Origin: a virus
IMG/VR virus record: IMGVR_UViG_3300037247_001890
Location: 1-64,000 of that record
Reading direction: 5' to 3' (one strand)
DNA: 64,000 bases
The notes below the pieces were generated by a model. That model worked only from the letters and a program-made list of their open reading frames with translations, did not search any database and was not told the DNA's origin. Both the position numbers and the translations under genes were made by a program. Shown one piece after another: positions 25,792 to 34,222 of this stretch. Within the stretch, counting starts at the first letter, position 1, and every line of letters starts with the position of its first letter.

Positions 25792-26010
25792 ATGTATTTT
25801 TCAATAACAGTGGCAGTATGGGTAATAATCACTACCATACTAACCGTAACACTGATAAGACGAAGCAAGTGGAAACTCTACAATCCCGACTGGGCTGAAA
25901 TAGCAGCGAATAAACATGTTGAAGAAAAACGTCTTAAACGTGACAGACGCAAGAAATTTGATATGGAAATTCATCCGGATAGACGAAAAACATACAGATC
26001 AAAAGTTTAG
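25792..26010 (+). CDS. Single-span membrane protein, basic tail
   Basis: 72 aa after AAGGAGGT. N-terminal span (FSITVAVWVIITTILTVTLI), then a Lys/Arg-rich cytoplasmic tail. Function unknown. Confidence 0.65.
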   Translation: MYFSITVAVWVIITTILTVTLIRRSKWKLYNPDWAEIAANKHVEEKRLKRDRRKKFDMEIHPDRRKTYRSKV

Positions 26011-26018
26011 GGGAACTT

Positions 26019-26405
26019 ATGTTTAATGAAAAAGATGATAAACAGCGAATCAAGAGGATTACTACCATCGAAGGTACTACTGATGATCAGTTTTTAAAAG
26101 AATGCTACGGGCTTGGTGCTTTGGCAGCTAGTCTTGCAGAAATGGAAGAAGCAATCAGTGGTTGTAAATGCGAGGGTGTTGATCTCTCAGATATGAAAAG
26201 GCAATTTCCTGCGGATTACAAAAGGATGATTAAATCTATGAAAAGAGGGGAACTGGATAAAGTTTATGATGAAGTTAAAGCTTATCTGGTAGCATATAAA
26301 ACTGCACACTTGTTAGTTCTGGACGGAGACGATGATGATAGATTGGCATCTGTTTTGAACGGTCCTCTATGTGGGGTTCCTTCCGAAGAAAAGTTATTAC
26401 ACTGA
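26019..26405 (+). CDS. Hypothetical acidic helical protein
   Basis: 128 aa; last gene of the long 20,872-26,405 run, ending just before a terminator. GCKCEG and an Asp-rich GDDDDR stretch stand out. No family recognised. Confidence 0.65.
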   Translation: MFNEKDDKQRIKRITTIEGTTDDQFLKECYGLGALAASLAEMEEAISGCKCEGVDLSDMKRQFPADYKRMIKSMKRGELDKVYDEVKAYLVAYKTAHLLVLDGDDDDRLASVLNGPLCGVPSEEKLLH

Positions 26406-26410
26406 TTACA

Positions 26411-26433
26411 AGGCGACATGTGTCGCCTTTTTA
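26411..26433 (+). terminator. Rho-independent terminator
   Basis: AGGCGAC-ATGT-GTCGCCT stem followed by T-rich sequence; ends the small-gene operon. Confidence 0.85.
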
Positions 26434-26437
26434 TCTT

Positions 26438-26454
26438 AAAATGGAATAAGATAA
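26438..26454 (+). promoter_or_regulatory. Promoter-like motif (GG[CA]ATAAGATA class)
   Basis: AAATGGAATAAGATAAG lies directly after a terminator, its GG 44 bases before the ATG at 26487. The same motif at the same distance precedes four other genes, which argues for a phage promoter. Confidence 0.65.
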
Positions 26455-26486
26455 GTGTAGAACATTTAACCTTTAGGAGGAATATT

Positions 26487-26951
26487 ATGTTTAATAAATC
26501 ATTGAAATACTCAATCATCATTTTATGTATTGCATTACTCAGTTGTAAACCGGTAGACATAACTAGTCCCATGCCAATGATGCGAACATTGAATGTGACG
26601 TACTATGCCAGCGATGAATTTTATTTTGGATCAACCGGGATTCAGACAGCCATTCCAATGCTAAGGGAAAAGGGCGTCAAGGATGGTGATCTCATTAATA
26701 TTGCTGAAACATCTTTCTTTATTGAAAGACAAGGAATTGACATGAACGATGCTTACATAATCCGTGTAGGTGGGGACTCTGATAGAAATTATATTTTCAG
26801 CGACATAATCGAGATCAAAGAAGATGATATTATTACGTCGTCTACTTATGAGAAGCAAAACATATCCTGCCATGATCCGGTATGGGTTGTTGAATCTCTA
26901 CACCCAGTAAAAATAACAGTGGAGATGAAGATTTACATCGTTAGTAATTAG
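26487..26951 (+). CDS. Predicted lipoprotein
   Basis: 154 aa from the ATG after TTAGGAGGAA. Signal peptide SIIILCIALLSC gives a lipobox Cys near residue 20, so it is probably an envelope lipoprotein. No domain recognised. A single-gene unit with its own promoter motif and terminator. Confidence 0.75.
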   Translation: MFNKSLKYSIIILCIALLSCKPVDITSPMPMMRTLNVTYYASDEFYFGSTGIQTAIPMLREKGVKDGDLINIAETSFFIERQGIDMNDAYIIRVGGDSDRNYIFSDIIEIKEDDIITSSTYEKQNISCHDPVWVVESLHPVKITVEMKIYIVSN

Positions 26952-26957
26952 GTCATA

Positions 26958-26984
26958 AGACGCAGACTAGTCTGCGTCTTTTTT
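26958..26984 (+). terminator. Rho-independent terminator
   Basis: Nine-pair perfect stem (AGACGCAGA/TCTGCGTCT, loop CTAG) plus T-run. Confidence 0.9.
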
Positions 26985-27001
26985 AGATAAGGATTATGAA
27001 A

Positions 27002-27391
27002 ATGAACCAACTTAAAAAAACTCAAATAATTTTAACCGAGAAGGATTATTCTATAATGGAGAAAGAAATAAGTAGAACAACGGACGCTCTGAAAGAACGT
27101 AAGAAAGGCACACACTCACAAGAAATAGAACTTGCACTGACACAATTGCAAGAAGCCATACTAAAAGTAGATAAAAATTTTAGTACATTAATATCGGATT
27201 TAACCGGGGATCCCCCAGAAGACCAGATACGCACAGAAAACCAAGACATTATCAAAGAAACTGTTCAAGTACCATTGTTAGTAGTACTACGAGAAACACC
27301 AGACCAATTAATATTCATGACACAAAAACTGATGGAAATAGATAAACGGATAGAATATGTCCGTGGGATGTTGATAGGGAATCTTTGCTAG
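27002..27391 (+). CDS. Hypothetical coiled-coil protein
   Basis: 129 aa from MNQLKKTQ; ATG at 26996 is possible but sits only 3 bases after AAGG. Long helical heptads (EIELALTQLQEAILKVDK). Flanked by terminators. Function unknown. Confidence 0.65.
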   Translation: MNQLKKTQIILTEKDYSIMEKEISRTTDALKERKKGTHSQEIELALTQLQEAILKVDKNFSTLISDLTGDPPEDQIRTENQDIIKETVQVPLLVVLRETPDQLIFMTQKLMEIDKRIEYVRGMLIGNLC

Positions 27392-27396
27392 AAGAT

Positions 27397-27423
27397 AAAA
27401 GCGACATGCGTCGCTTTTTTTAC
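27397..27423 (+). terminator. Rho-independent terminator
   Basis: AAGCGAC-ATGC-GTCGCTT stem plus seven T, same GAC-ATRY-GTC core as the terminator at 26411. Confidence 0.9.
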
Positions 27424-27426
27424 CTT

Positions 27427-27442
27427 AAAGTGGCATAAGATA
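27427..27442 (+). promoter_or_regulatory. Promoter-like motif (GGCATAAGATA)
   Basis: AAAGTGGCATAAGATA right after a terminator; GG is 42 bases before the ATG at 27474. Confidence 0.65.
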
Positions 27443-27473
27443 GATAATGTACATTATCTAAGGAGAAATTATT

Positions 27474-28178
27474 ATGAGTATTTTCAAGAAGTGGTTTGGT
27501 CGTAGGAAAAGGGATGACTACTACAATGTGCCAGTACAATCCCCTGGACTTGATGATAATTACCTAATTGATTTTCATGTGGGTTTCATGGGACCCGACA
27601 GCCCAATGATCGCAACAGGTAGGGTTGATTCAAAGCCGAAGAAAGTTAAAGTGAAGCCTAAGGATGTCCTTGATGAACTGGGACGTATTCCTTCCATGTG
27701 GTCCCTCGAGCATATCGATGAGAAGATTGATATAATGAAAGACAAGGTGGAACTTCTAAATCAAGAATATGCACAAAAAGAACTCGAGGATTTTATCTCT
27801 CGACTTGAGAATCGAAAGAAACTCCATGATAAAGATAAGGATAAAAGAACCTTCCTGTCGTATTTTCAGCAGTTCGATACAACGACCGATGAAAAAGTCA
27901 AAGTTCTCACAGATAAATATTCCCTTGTGATGAAGGACGCTGACATCTTTGTTCCTGAGTTTCCAATAGAGGCGGTAGAAATAATGAAACTCTTTACCAG
28001 TAAAGTAAAGAAAGTAACAGGAAAAAAACCTATTTACTATGTGATTGCTGAAGAGGGCATGTTTAAAGAAAAATATGCGCGTCGTGATCCTATTTTATTG
28101 GCACAGTCCCCGTTTGGCTTTTATTATCATATCCTCGGAGCATGGGATACAGAGATGGTATACTTGCCAGAATTATAA
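27474..28178 (+). CDS. Hypothetical phage protein
   Basis: 234 aa. Basic N-terminus (FKKWFGRRKR), a charged coiled-coil-like middle (residues 80-120), and a globular C-terminal half. AAGGAG upstream; converges on the 28,190 minus-strand gene at a shared terminator. No family recognised. Confidence 0.7.
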   Translation: MSIFKKWFGRRKRDDYYNVPVQSPGLDDNYLIDFHVGFMGPDSPMIATGRVDSKPKKVKVKPKDVLDELGRIPSMWSLEHIDEKIDIMKDKVELLNQEYAQKELEDFISRLENRKKLHDKDKDKRTFLSYFQQFDTTTDEKVKVLTDKYSLVMKDADIFVPEFPIEAVEIMKLFTSKVKKVTGKKPIYYVIAEEGMFKEKYARRDPILLAQSPFGFYYHILGAWDTEMVYLPEL

Positions 28179-28183
28179 AAGAA

Positions 28184-28207
28184 AAAGCCCTAAATGTTTA
28201 GGGCTTT
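28184..28207. terminator. Bidirectional terminator
   Basis: GCCCTAAA/TTTAGGGC stem with A-run before and T-run after, between converging genes 27,474 (+) and 28,190 (-). Confidence 0.9.
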
Positions 28208-28858
28208 TTTAAGTTCTTTCATGGTGAGGTGTTTTACATTAACCTCAAATATGTATGCGTCTTTGGGTATTAACCATCTTTCAAATAGTTGCATATATTT
28301 TGGATTCCATTTAAATTTCCAATAATCTGTGCCCTTTAATTTACCTTGGAGTCCTACTTTTTGATCGTCAGTCCACGCCCAAGTAAAATTATCCTCCTCG
28401 TAACGATCGATACTTTTTTCAAAGTATGCAAATTTAGTTAAGCAATCAGATTTAACCAATACACTAATTTTTCTAGTTTTAATACCAAGTAGGTCAGCAT
28501 GATTTTCTACCTTGTCATTCCAGAAGCGAATCAACGCGTTTCCAATATACTGTGGATGATCATTAGCACTAAGGTCGGCATAACCTAGTTCATTGGCTTT
28601 ACCGAATACATCAGCACGAGCAATGATTGGTTCGACCCGGGCTCCAATAGCCACAGAACCTCTAATAGTTTTAACAGATCTGCCAATGCCACTTTCCAAA
28701 TCTACTACGTCATAAAGTAGCTTTGTCGGTATATGAAATATATCATAAGCATCAGATACTAGATATTCCCAGTTGTCTCCATTGAGCTTGCCTGCGAAGG
28801 GCATACTTAGTATAACTTCTACATTTTCTTTTATAACCTTTTTAAATTTATCTGTCAT
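28190..28858 (-). CDS. Hypothetical protein
   Basis: 222 aa; the last codons lie inside the bidirectional terminator. Segments such as FHIPTKLLYDVVDLESGIGRS and RWLIPKDAYIFEVNV recall nuclease-like alpha/beta domains of restriction enzymes, but I cannot identify catalytic residues. Treat function as unknown. Confidence 0.65.
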   Translation of the reverse strand: MTDKFKKVIKENVEVILSMPFAGKLNGDNWEYLVSDAYDIFHIPTKLLYDVVDLESGIGRSVKTIRGSVAIGARVEPIIARADVFGKANELGYADLSANDHPQYIGNALIRFWNDKVENHADLLGIKTRKISVLVKSDCLTKFAYFEKSIDRYEEDNFTWAWTDDQKVGLQGKLKGTDYWKFKWNPKYMQLFERWLIPKDAYIFEVNVKHLTMKELKKALNI

Positions 28859-28894
28859 GTTCTAATTTACAAAAAAATATGGACTTATGCAAGT

Positions 28895-29899
28895 TTAAAT
28901 ACGATAACTAGAGTGAATTTCTCTCAATTTTTCGAGAGGTATTTGCATAAATACATTGAGGATTTCAGAATCGAATTGGCCCTCTTCATTTTTCATAAGC
29001 TGTAGTGCTGGGCCAAATTTCATTTCACTGCGATATTGACGATGGCTCGTCAAGGCATCGAACACATCACAAATAGCCAACATTCTTGATTCGTAAGGGA
29101 TTTCGTCTCCTTTTAAATTATAAGGATAACCGGAGCCATCCATTCGTTCGTGATGTGAAAGCACAATATCAGGTATGTCTTTGAATTCTTTTGGTAGTTT
29201 TGTTTTTTCTAATATTTGTTTGCCAATTATTGTATGTTTTTTAACCTCTACAAACTGCATTTCGTCTAAACGTCCATTTTTTTGTAGTAATCTTTCTGAT
29301 ATACCAATTTTACCTATATCGTGTAAGAGGGATGCATATTTTATTCTCTCACATGTAACACTATCCAAATTTAATAAATGGCATAATTCTAATGCATATA
29401 AGGCAGTTCGTTTAGAGTGGCCACTTGTTACGAAGTCTCGGGAATCTATAGCAGCACTGAGTGTATCTACAAAAGATTCAAAAGTTTCTTTCATTGCCAG
29501 GTGAACTTTAGCATTTTGATATATTGATGCTATGACTTTAGCAGCCTCTCTAAAAATATTTTTTTCTCTCAAAGTTAATTTTTTATTGCGTGTTGTTTGT
29601 ATGACGCCTAAAGTTTCACCGCGATTGGAAGTAAAAGGTAGATACGTTGAACTATTTTTACAAATTTCTTTTTTAAATCTAAAAGCATCATAAAACAGTC
29701 CTAGTCCTCGTGGGATTTCTATGGTTGGTGTTTCACAGCCAACAGAAAAACTGTCAGTTTCTTCATCGTAAATATAAATTATTACATCAGAAGCTTCTCC
29801 AAAAAGTATTTTGAGTTCTTTTACAGATTGCTCTATAACTAAGCAAGGATCTAAAAGATCCATGATATTGTACATTAAAATCCCTATTTCATTCCTCAT
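28895..29899 (-). CDS. GAF-HD-GYP domain phosphodiesterase
   Basis: 334 aa. GAF-like N-terminus (residues 1-125), then HD-GYP: GHSKR (His161), LLHDIGK (His193/Asp194), His222, HHER (249-252) and DGSGYP (254-259) are all present. HD-GYP enzymes cleave cyclic di-GMP and related cyclic dinucleotides. In a phage it could reset host second messengers or blunt cyclic-nucleotide-based defence. Monocistronic, divergent from the 29,991 gene. Confidence 0.85.
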   Translation of the reverse strand: MRNEIGILMYNIMDLLDPCLVIEQSVKELKILFGEASDVIIYIYDEETDSFSVGCETPTIEIPRGLGLFYDAFRFKKEICKNSSTYLPFTSNRGETLGVIQTTRNKKLTLREKNIFREAAKVIASIYQNAKVHLAMKETFESFVDTLSAAIDSRDFVTSGHSKRTALYALELCHLLNLDSVTCERIKYASLLHDIGKIGISERLLQKNGRLDEMQFVEVKKHTIIGKQILEKTKLPKEFKDIPDIVLSHHERMDGSGYPYNLKGDEIPYESRMLAICDVFDALTSHRQYRSEMKFGPALQLMKNEEGQFDSEILNVFMQIPLEKLREIHSSYRI

Positions 29900-29942
29900 G
29901 AGTAAATATAATTGTCTTTAAATAGAATGTCAACTGTAGATT

Positions 29943-29960
29943 AAAATAGGCATAAGAAAC
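29943..29960 (+). promoter_or_regulatory. Promoter-like motif (GGCATAAGAAAC)
   Basis: AAAATAGGCATAAGAAAC; GG is 42 bases before the ATG at 29991. TTTAGGAGA follows as ribosome binding site. Confidence 0.65.
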
Positions 29961-29990
29961 ATGTTAACCATATAAATTTAGGAGATTATT

Positions 29991-30860
29991 ATGGATTCAT
30001 CAAAATTACACGAAGCAGCTTCTCTAATGCACAATACTTTTGGGGAAGCATCTCCGATAGCTATGAGGTTATTCGCAATGCGAATAAACAATGAATCGGA
30101 GAAGAGTTTAAATGAATTTTTGGGAACTTCTGTTGCTAGTGGACGATTTCCATTATCGCATCTCGCTGATATTGCAGCACTTTTACAACTAACGGATCAT
30201 AAAAAATCGGCGCAAGACCGTGAACTTAACATGAATACAGAACGCAAACGGGCTACCATTGAGAAAATATTACGTGATCCTGCAATAAGTAGAAAATCGA
30301 ACAATACGATTGCAAAGATGATTCAGGTTGCGCCTGCCACAGTTGCTAAAGTAAGAAAAGAGATGCAAAAGTCTGGAGAATTGCCACGGATGGAAAAAAT
30401 TGAAGTTGAACGTGAGGGAAAAATTTACAAAATGAAGGCAAAACGAAAAAATCCGGAAGAGGAACAACTGGATAGAGCAGTCGAAATAGTAGAAGCCAAG
30501 ATTGAATTCAAACCTTACGGCGCCGGCATGGTACGGATAGAGGGTATTCCTGACAATGGTATTCACCGAGGTCCTATAGTAATAAATGAACATGTGACAT
30601 CCAGAAAGAATAATATAGGACCAAAGCCATCACCTAAATATGAAGTCATTCCTATATTAAATTGTATATTCCATAACAAGGATGTTCATGGTATAGCAAA
30701 TCGAAGCAGATTACAGGAATTTTCTGGATCAATATCAGAATTAAAATTCTTTTCTTCCGATATTAGACACGGAATGGCCAGAAAAAAAATCACAGAGAGA
30801 ATTTTAAGAGTAGCTTACATACTTAATGGGGAATGTGTGGTGGGATTGGCAACCCAGTAA
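29991..30860 (+). CDS. HTH DNA-binding protein, possible regulator
   Basis: 289 aa. SNNTIAKMIQVAPATVAKVRKEM (about residues 103-125) is a ParB/MerR-like helix-turn-helix of the kind that reads out DNA; an extra C-terminal domain is unassigned. Stand-alone with its own promoter motif and terminator, fitting a regulator. Confidence 0.65.
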   Translation: MDSSKLHEAASLMHNTFGEASPIAMRLFAMRINNESEKSLNEFLGTSVASGRFPLSHLADIAALLQLTDHKKSAQDRELNMNTERKRATIEKILRDPAISRKSNNTIAKMIQVAPATVAKVRKEMQKSGELPRMEKIEVEREGKIYKMKAKRKNPEEEQLDRAVEIVEAKIEFKPYGAGMVRIEGIPDNGIHRGPIVINEHVTSRKNNIGPKPSPKYEVIPILNCIFHNKDVHGIANRSRLQEFSGSISELKFFSSDIRHGMARKKITERILRVAYILNGECVVGLATQ

Positions 30861-30865
30861 AAATA

Positions 30866-30894
30866 AAAAAGGGCTGACTAAGTCGGCCCTCTTT
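30866..30894 (+). terminator. Rho-independent terminator
   Basis: AGGGCTGAC/GTCGGCCCT stem with T-rich 3' side. The 130 bases to 31026 hold no gene; a GTCCC/GGGAC inverted repeat there may end the opposing virion operon. Confidence 0.85.
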
Positions 30895-31025
30895 TGTAAG
30901 ATGCGTACGTTATATCCCTTTTAAAATTTTTTTGAATTGTTTGCAATGCTTGCAAGGAGCTTGGATATACAATATAATTTACAAAATTCTGTCCCAAAAA
31001 TCAAATAAAAAAGGGACAAAAGTAT

Positions 31026-32942
31026 CTAGTTTTTCGTTTTTTTCGAGAGTGTCTGTAGTTCGTAAAGCTTTGCTGTCACGATTGTCAGGTTTTCCATTGC
31101 CTCTCTTACGGCCTCTTCAGGCACCGAGTCTAAACCTAGACGTACACTCATTAGAAGCCTAGACAAACCCATAATCACTTCTTCATAAAGTGGGATGGCT
31201 TCGAAAAATTCAGTGACATTTTTTTTATTTAAAAAACGTAAAGAAAGAACAGAGTCAACTGTCAAGTTATCTGTTAATACCGCAGCATGTTTTACCATGT
31301 CTAGCAAACTATCGTCTACTATGTTTGTTGCATCTGCGAGTTTCTCATTCCATTCTTCGACGTATGTCGAAAAAGGTTGAGGACAGGACAATTTAGAAGA
31401 AAAATAATGTTTTTCACCCTCTTTTAAGGCTATTTTTTCCATTTCTGCAGGAGTAACTCCCATTTGAACCATATTCCATCTTGTATCGGCATGACTAAGA
31501 TCGTTCAAACTGTGGCCTAATTTTGCATATTTGTCGAAAGTTATTCCGCCAAATGCATAAACATTGCCATCGATATTCATGACCCAGTCACCGGACGGTG
31601 TATTTTCTGGGAAACTAACTAAATTTTCTTTAATGTGGCCAAGTTTTACAAAATCTGTATCTTTTGGCAAGTAATAAGTACTTATTTCTTCATCATATGT
31701 TGGTTTTTTTATGCCATTCCACATAGAAATGTTAACAACATTCAAGCCATCAAAAGCCTCTATGTCTACAGCACCATTAATATTTGATACTTTTTCCAGA
31801 AAAACAGGCTTAGTGACGCCATTTTCCAACAAAAATACGCCAAAGTCTGCTTTTTTGTATATTTTTTTCTTTTTACTATGTTTACTGTATTTACCATGCT
31901 TCTTATCACACTTAGCTATTTTAATTGAACCATCCGCAGGTGGCTTGGTATTGATTGTATCAACTTTGGTTGTTGTAGATGGCATTTTTGGGGGCATCTT
32001 TATTGCGAATTTACCCGTTGAGGTAGTAATTGTAGTTATCCCGCCTGCCGCCTCTTTTATATTGTAATTATCTTTGTCATCGGAGAACAAAGAGAGACCA
32101 GTCTCTCCACCATCAAAATTAACGATAGGCGCTTCAGAAGTGACCTCGCTTGGTAATGTAAATTCTTTGTATTCTTTCACTGCGGCACTTTTTTCTAATG
32201 TTGTATAAGCTTCCTTTACATTTCCTTCTTCTAATACAACAGAAACTTTATTATCTACATCTGAATTCCCGAGAAATGCAGTATACTCAAATTTACCAGT
32301 CTTTTCTATGGTAAAAATATTTCTTGGCAACATTTTTTCTGCTAACTTTTTATCTGCAACAGCATCATCGCATTTTAATTCAGCGATTTTTTCTATAACG
32401 GAATAAGTTCCATTATTTATGAAACCTTCTTTCAATTCAGGAGTGGATTCTACCTCATCAAGAAAATCCTGTTGGGCTTTTTTGGTTATTCCTCCTGCTA
32501 TAGTTTCTAACACGCTGGAATATTTATCTATACTCCAAGGCACGTGTAAATCTCTGCTGAATAAACGAACAGTTGGATCAACATCATCAAGGGGTACAGC
32601 CCTGGAAAAGGCCGATTCCCGTGTAAAAAGTGCTCCGACAGATTGATCTGTTAATGGTACCAGATTTCCACCTGCAACTGCAACATCCATATTTTTCAGA
32701 TAAAAATCTTGCACGACAACTGGAACAGAAATACCGTTATTTCCAACAGCTATTCCACCTATCGCGTAGCCTTTAGTATCATCTTTCTGCGTAAATGTTA
32801 ACCGTGTTGGTAAATGTGAGAGTTGAGGAAATTCTTCGTGGAAGTAGGAAATAATTTCCTTCGTCCATTGCGTTGTATCTTTACTTAGCGTTTGTGAAGA
32901 AATTTTTTCAAACTCTGGTTGTTTAACAAACAAATTTTCCAT
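31026..32942 (-). CDS. Putative virion structural protein
   Basis: 638 aa, largest ORF in the window. Repeated GGI/GGNLVPL-type beta segments and a Lys/His-rich insert (KKHGKYSKHSKKKK, about residues 347-360). Distal gene of the minus-strand virion-like operon. No specific family recognised; the virion role is inferred from neighbours. Confidence 0.6.
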   Translation of the reverse strand: MENLFVKQPEFEKISSQTLSKDTTQWTKEIISYFHEEFPQLSHLPTRLTFTQKDDTKGYAIGGIAVGNNGISVPVVVQDFYLKNMDVAVAGGNLVPLTDQSVGALFTRESAFSRAVPLDDVDPTVRLFSRDLHVPWSIDKYSSVLETIAGGITKKAQQDFLDEVESTPELKEGFINNGTYSVIEKIAELKCDDAVADKKLAEKMLPRNIFTIEKTGKFEYTAFLGNSDVDNKVSVVLEEGNVKEAYTTLEKSAAVKEYKEFTLPSEVTSEAPIVNFDGGETGLSLFSDDKDNYNIKEAAGGITTITTSTGKFAIKMPPKMPSTTTKVDTINTKPPADGSIKIAKCDKKHGKYSKHSKKKKIYKKADFGVFLLENGVTKPVFLEKVSNINGAVDIEAFDGLNVVNISMWNGIKKPTYDEEISTYYLPKDTDFVKLGHIKENLVSFPENTPSGDWVMNIDGNVYAFGGITFDKYAKLGHSLNDLSHADTRWNMVQMGVTPAEMEKIALKEGEKHYFSSKLSCPQPFSTYVEEWNEKLADATNIVDDSLLDMVKHAAVLTDNLTVDSVLSLRFLNKKNVTEFFEAIPLYEEVIMGLSRLLMSVRLGLDSVPEEAVREAMENLTIVTAKLYELQTLSKKTKN

Positions 32943-32961
32943 TTTTAATTTATCCTATTTT

Positions 32962-33165
32962 TTATTTTTTTGGGAATCTTTTTTGTAAATTTTTTATGAG
33001 GATTTTACCTTCAGGATTAAATCTCAATTGCTTGTCCATATTTTTTAAAATACTATTAGTGGTATCTTCAAAAATCCATGAAGGATCAGATGTATTTCTT
33101 AATCTATTTTTAATGGCGGAAAAAACTTTTTTTTGACTAATTGCCAACTTCTCAAAGTATTTCAT
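32962..33165 (-). CDS. 67-aa basic protein opening MKYFEK
   Basis: Shares only its first six residues with 33,718 and 33,940 genes; remaining sequence is basic and helical. Function unknown; probably virion-associated by context. Confidence 0.6.
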   Translation of the reverse strand: MKYFEKLAISQKKVFSAIKNRLRNTSDPSWIFEDTTNSILKNMDKQLRFNPEGKILIKNLQKRFPKK

Positions 33166-33171
33166 TTTGCC

Positions 33172-33714
33172 TTATGTTATTGCCGCCGTTATTGGTGGCG
33201 CCGGCACTGGACCGCTCGGCCCAGGCATCATTCCTGTTATTGTTACCTGTACTGTTTTTGTAAATTTATCCATAGCGTTTGCCCACACGCCTGCGGCCAC
33301 ACTCAAATTTCTTGTTGGTATCAGTGATGCTATTGCTGCGGCTGTTGGTATTCCTGGCGTACTGACAGTTGCTAAAATCTCAGAAATCATTGGAGCTGCT
33401 GGAACAGATGTTTTGAATGTTACCCCAGTCCAAAATACTACTAATGCACTGCCCAATGCATTTCCTAGTTGTATTGCCGCGGTTGCCTCTGTGATTCCTT
33501 TTGTATTTACGCCATCCATGGCGGCTGATAATATTGGCACTGCTGCATTCTTTGCAGGAAATCCTGAAGCTGTATCTGTGCTTATATCTTGTCCTGCACT
33601 GGCATATGTTTCATATACATCAAACAAGTCAGTCGCAAAAGTATTTGCAGAATCTGCGTCATTGCCCAAAAAACTTACTATGTCCGATTTTAAACCTGAT
33701 TTGATCAAAGGCAT
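33172..33714 (-). CDS. Putative virion protein, Ala/Thr/Pro-rich
   Basis: 180 aa. Low-complexity Ala/Thr content with C-terminal TITGMMPGPSGPVPAPPI. The opposite strand is also open here (184 aa), but the minus strand fits the operon. Probably structural. Confidence 0.55.
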   Translation of the reverse strand: MPLIKSGLKSDIVSFLGNDADSANTFATDLFDVYETYASAGQDISTDTASGFPAKNAAVPILSAAMDGVNTKGITEATAAIQLGNALGSALVVFWTGVTFKTSVPAAPMISEILATVSTPGIPTAAAIASLIPTRNLSVAAGVWANAMDKFTKTVQVTITGMMPGPSGPVPAPPITAAIT

Positions 33715-33717
33715 TAT

Positions 33718-33936
33718 TTAAAATAGCCCCTTGGATTTGGCTTTACCAAACATCCTTCGAGAGCTGGCAGTGGCAACATAATGTTTTTCATGGATTACTG
33801 CCGCTTTGTCTTCAGGAACTACTTTGACAGGAGCATTAATCACTTTTTTAATTTTTTTATTTTTTTTAGCAATAGCGGCAGCAACTCTTTTTAGTTCTAT
33901 TAATTCTGCTGCAGCTGTTTTCTCAAAGTATTTCAT
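33718..33936 (-). CDS. 72-aa basic protein opening MKYFEK
   Basis: Ala/Lys-rich helix (AAAELIELKRVAAAIAKKNKK). Shares the MKYFEK start with neighbours. Function unknown. Confidence 0.6.
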   Translation of the reverse strand: MKYFEKTAAAELIELKRVAAAIAKKNKKIKKVINAPVKVVPEDKAAVIHEKHYVATASSRRMFGKAKSKGLF

Positions 33937-33939
33937 TTA

Positions 33940-34209
33940 TTATTTTAACACAAGAGCGCCGCCACCAATAGCTGCAGTAGCGCCAGCTCCCAGCAGTGAA
34001 GCTCGAGCTGCATACTGTGCCTTTTCAGCTTTACCTTCTATCTCCCACGCTTTCATATATCTTTTAGGATTTTTAACTATATCTATTTTACTCCTAGCAC
34101 CTTTTACCTTTTCTAGAGTTTTACCTGTAGCAGCCCCGCCAAATCTGGATACACCTTTAATTGCTTTTTGAAAAATGTTCACATTAGATTGTTTCTCAAA
34201 ATATTTCAT
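33940..34209 (-). CDS. 89-aa basic protein opening MKYFEK, hydrophobic tail
   Basis: Basic body, then a Gly/Ala-rich hydrophobic C-terminus (LLGAGATAAIGGGALVL). Could be a virion-packaged or membrane-active protein. Function unknown. Confidence 0.6.
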   Translation of the reverse strand: MKYFEKQSNVNIFQKAIKGVSRFGGAATGKTLEKVKGARSKIDIVKNPKRYMKAWEIEGKAEKAQYAARASLLGAGATAAIGGGALVLK

Positions 34210-34222
34210 AATTGTCCCTCTG

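Noticed and set aside
28190-28858. Type II restriction endonuclease
   Set aside because: Some segments feel similar, but no PD-(D/E)xK or other catalytic set could be placed and there is no partner methyltransferase; kept as hypothetical.
33167-33721. 184-codon plus-strand ORF opposite the 33,172 virion-like gene
   Set aside because: Hydrophobic, low-complexity mirror of an Ala/Gly/Pro-rich minus-strand gene; flanking genes of the operon are all on the minus strand and are better spaced.
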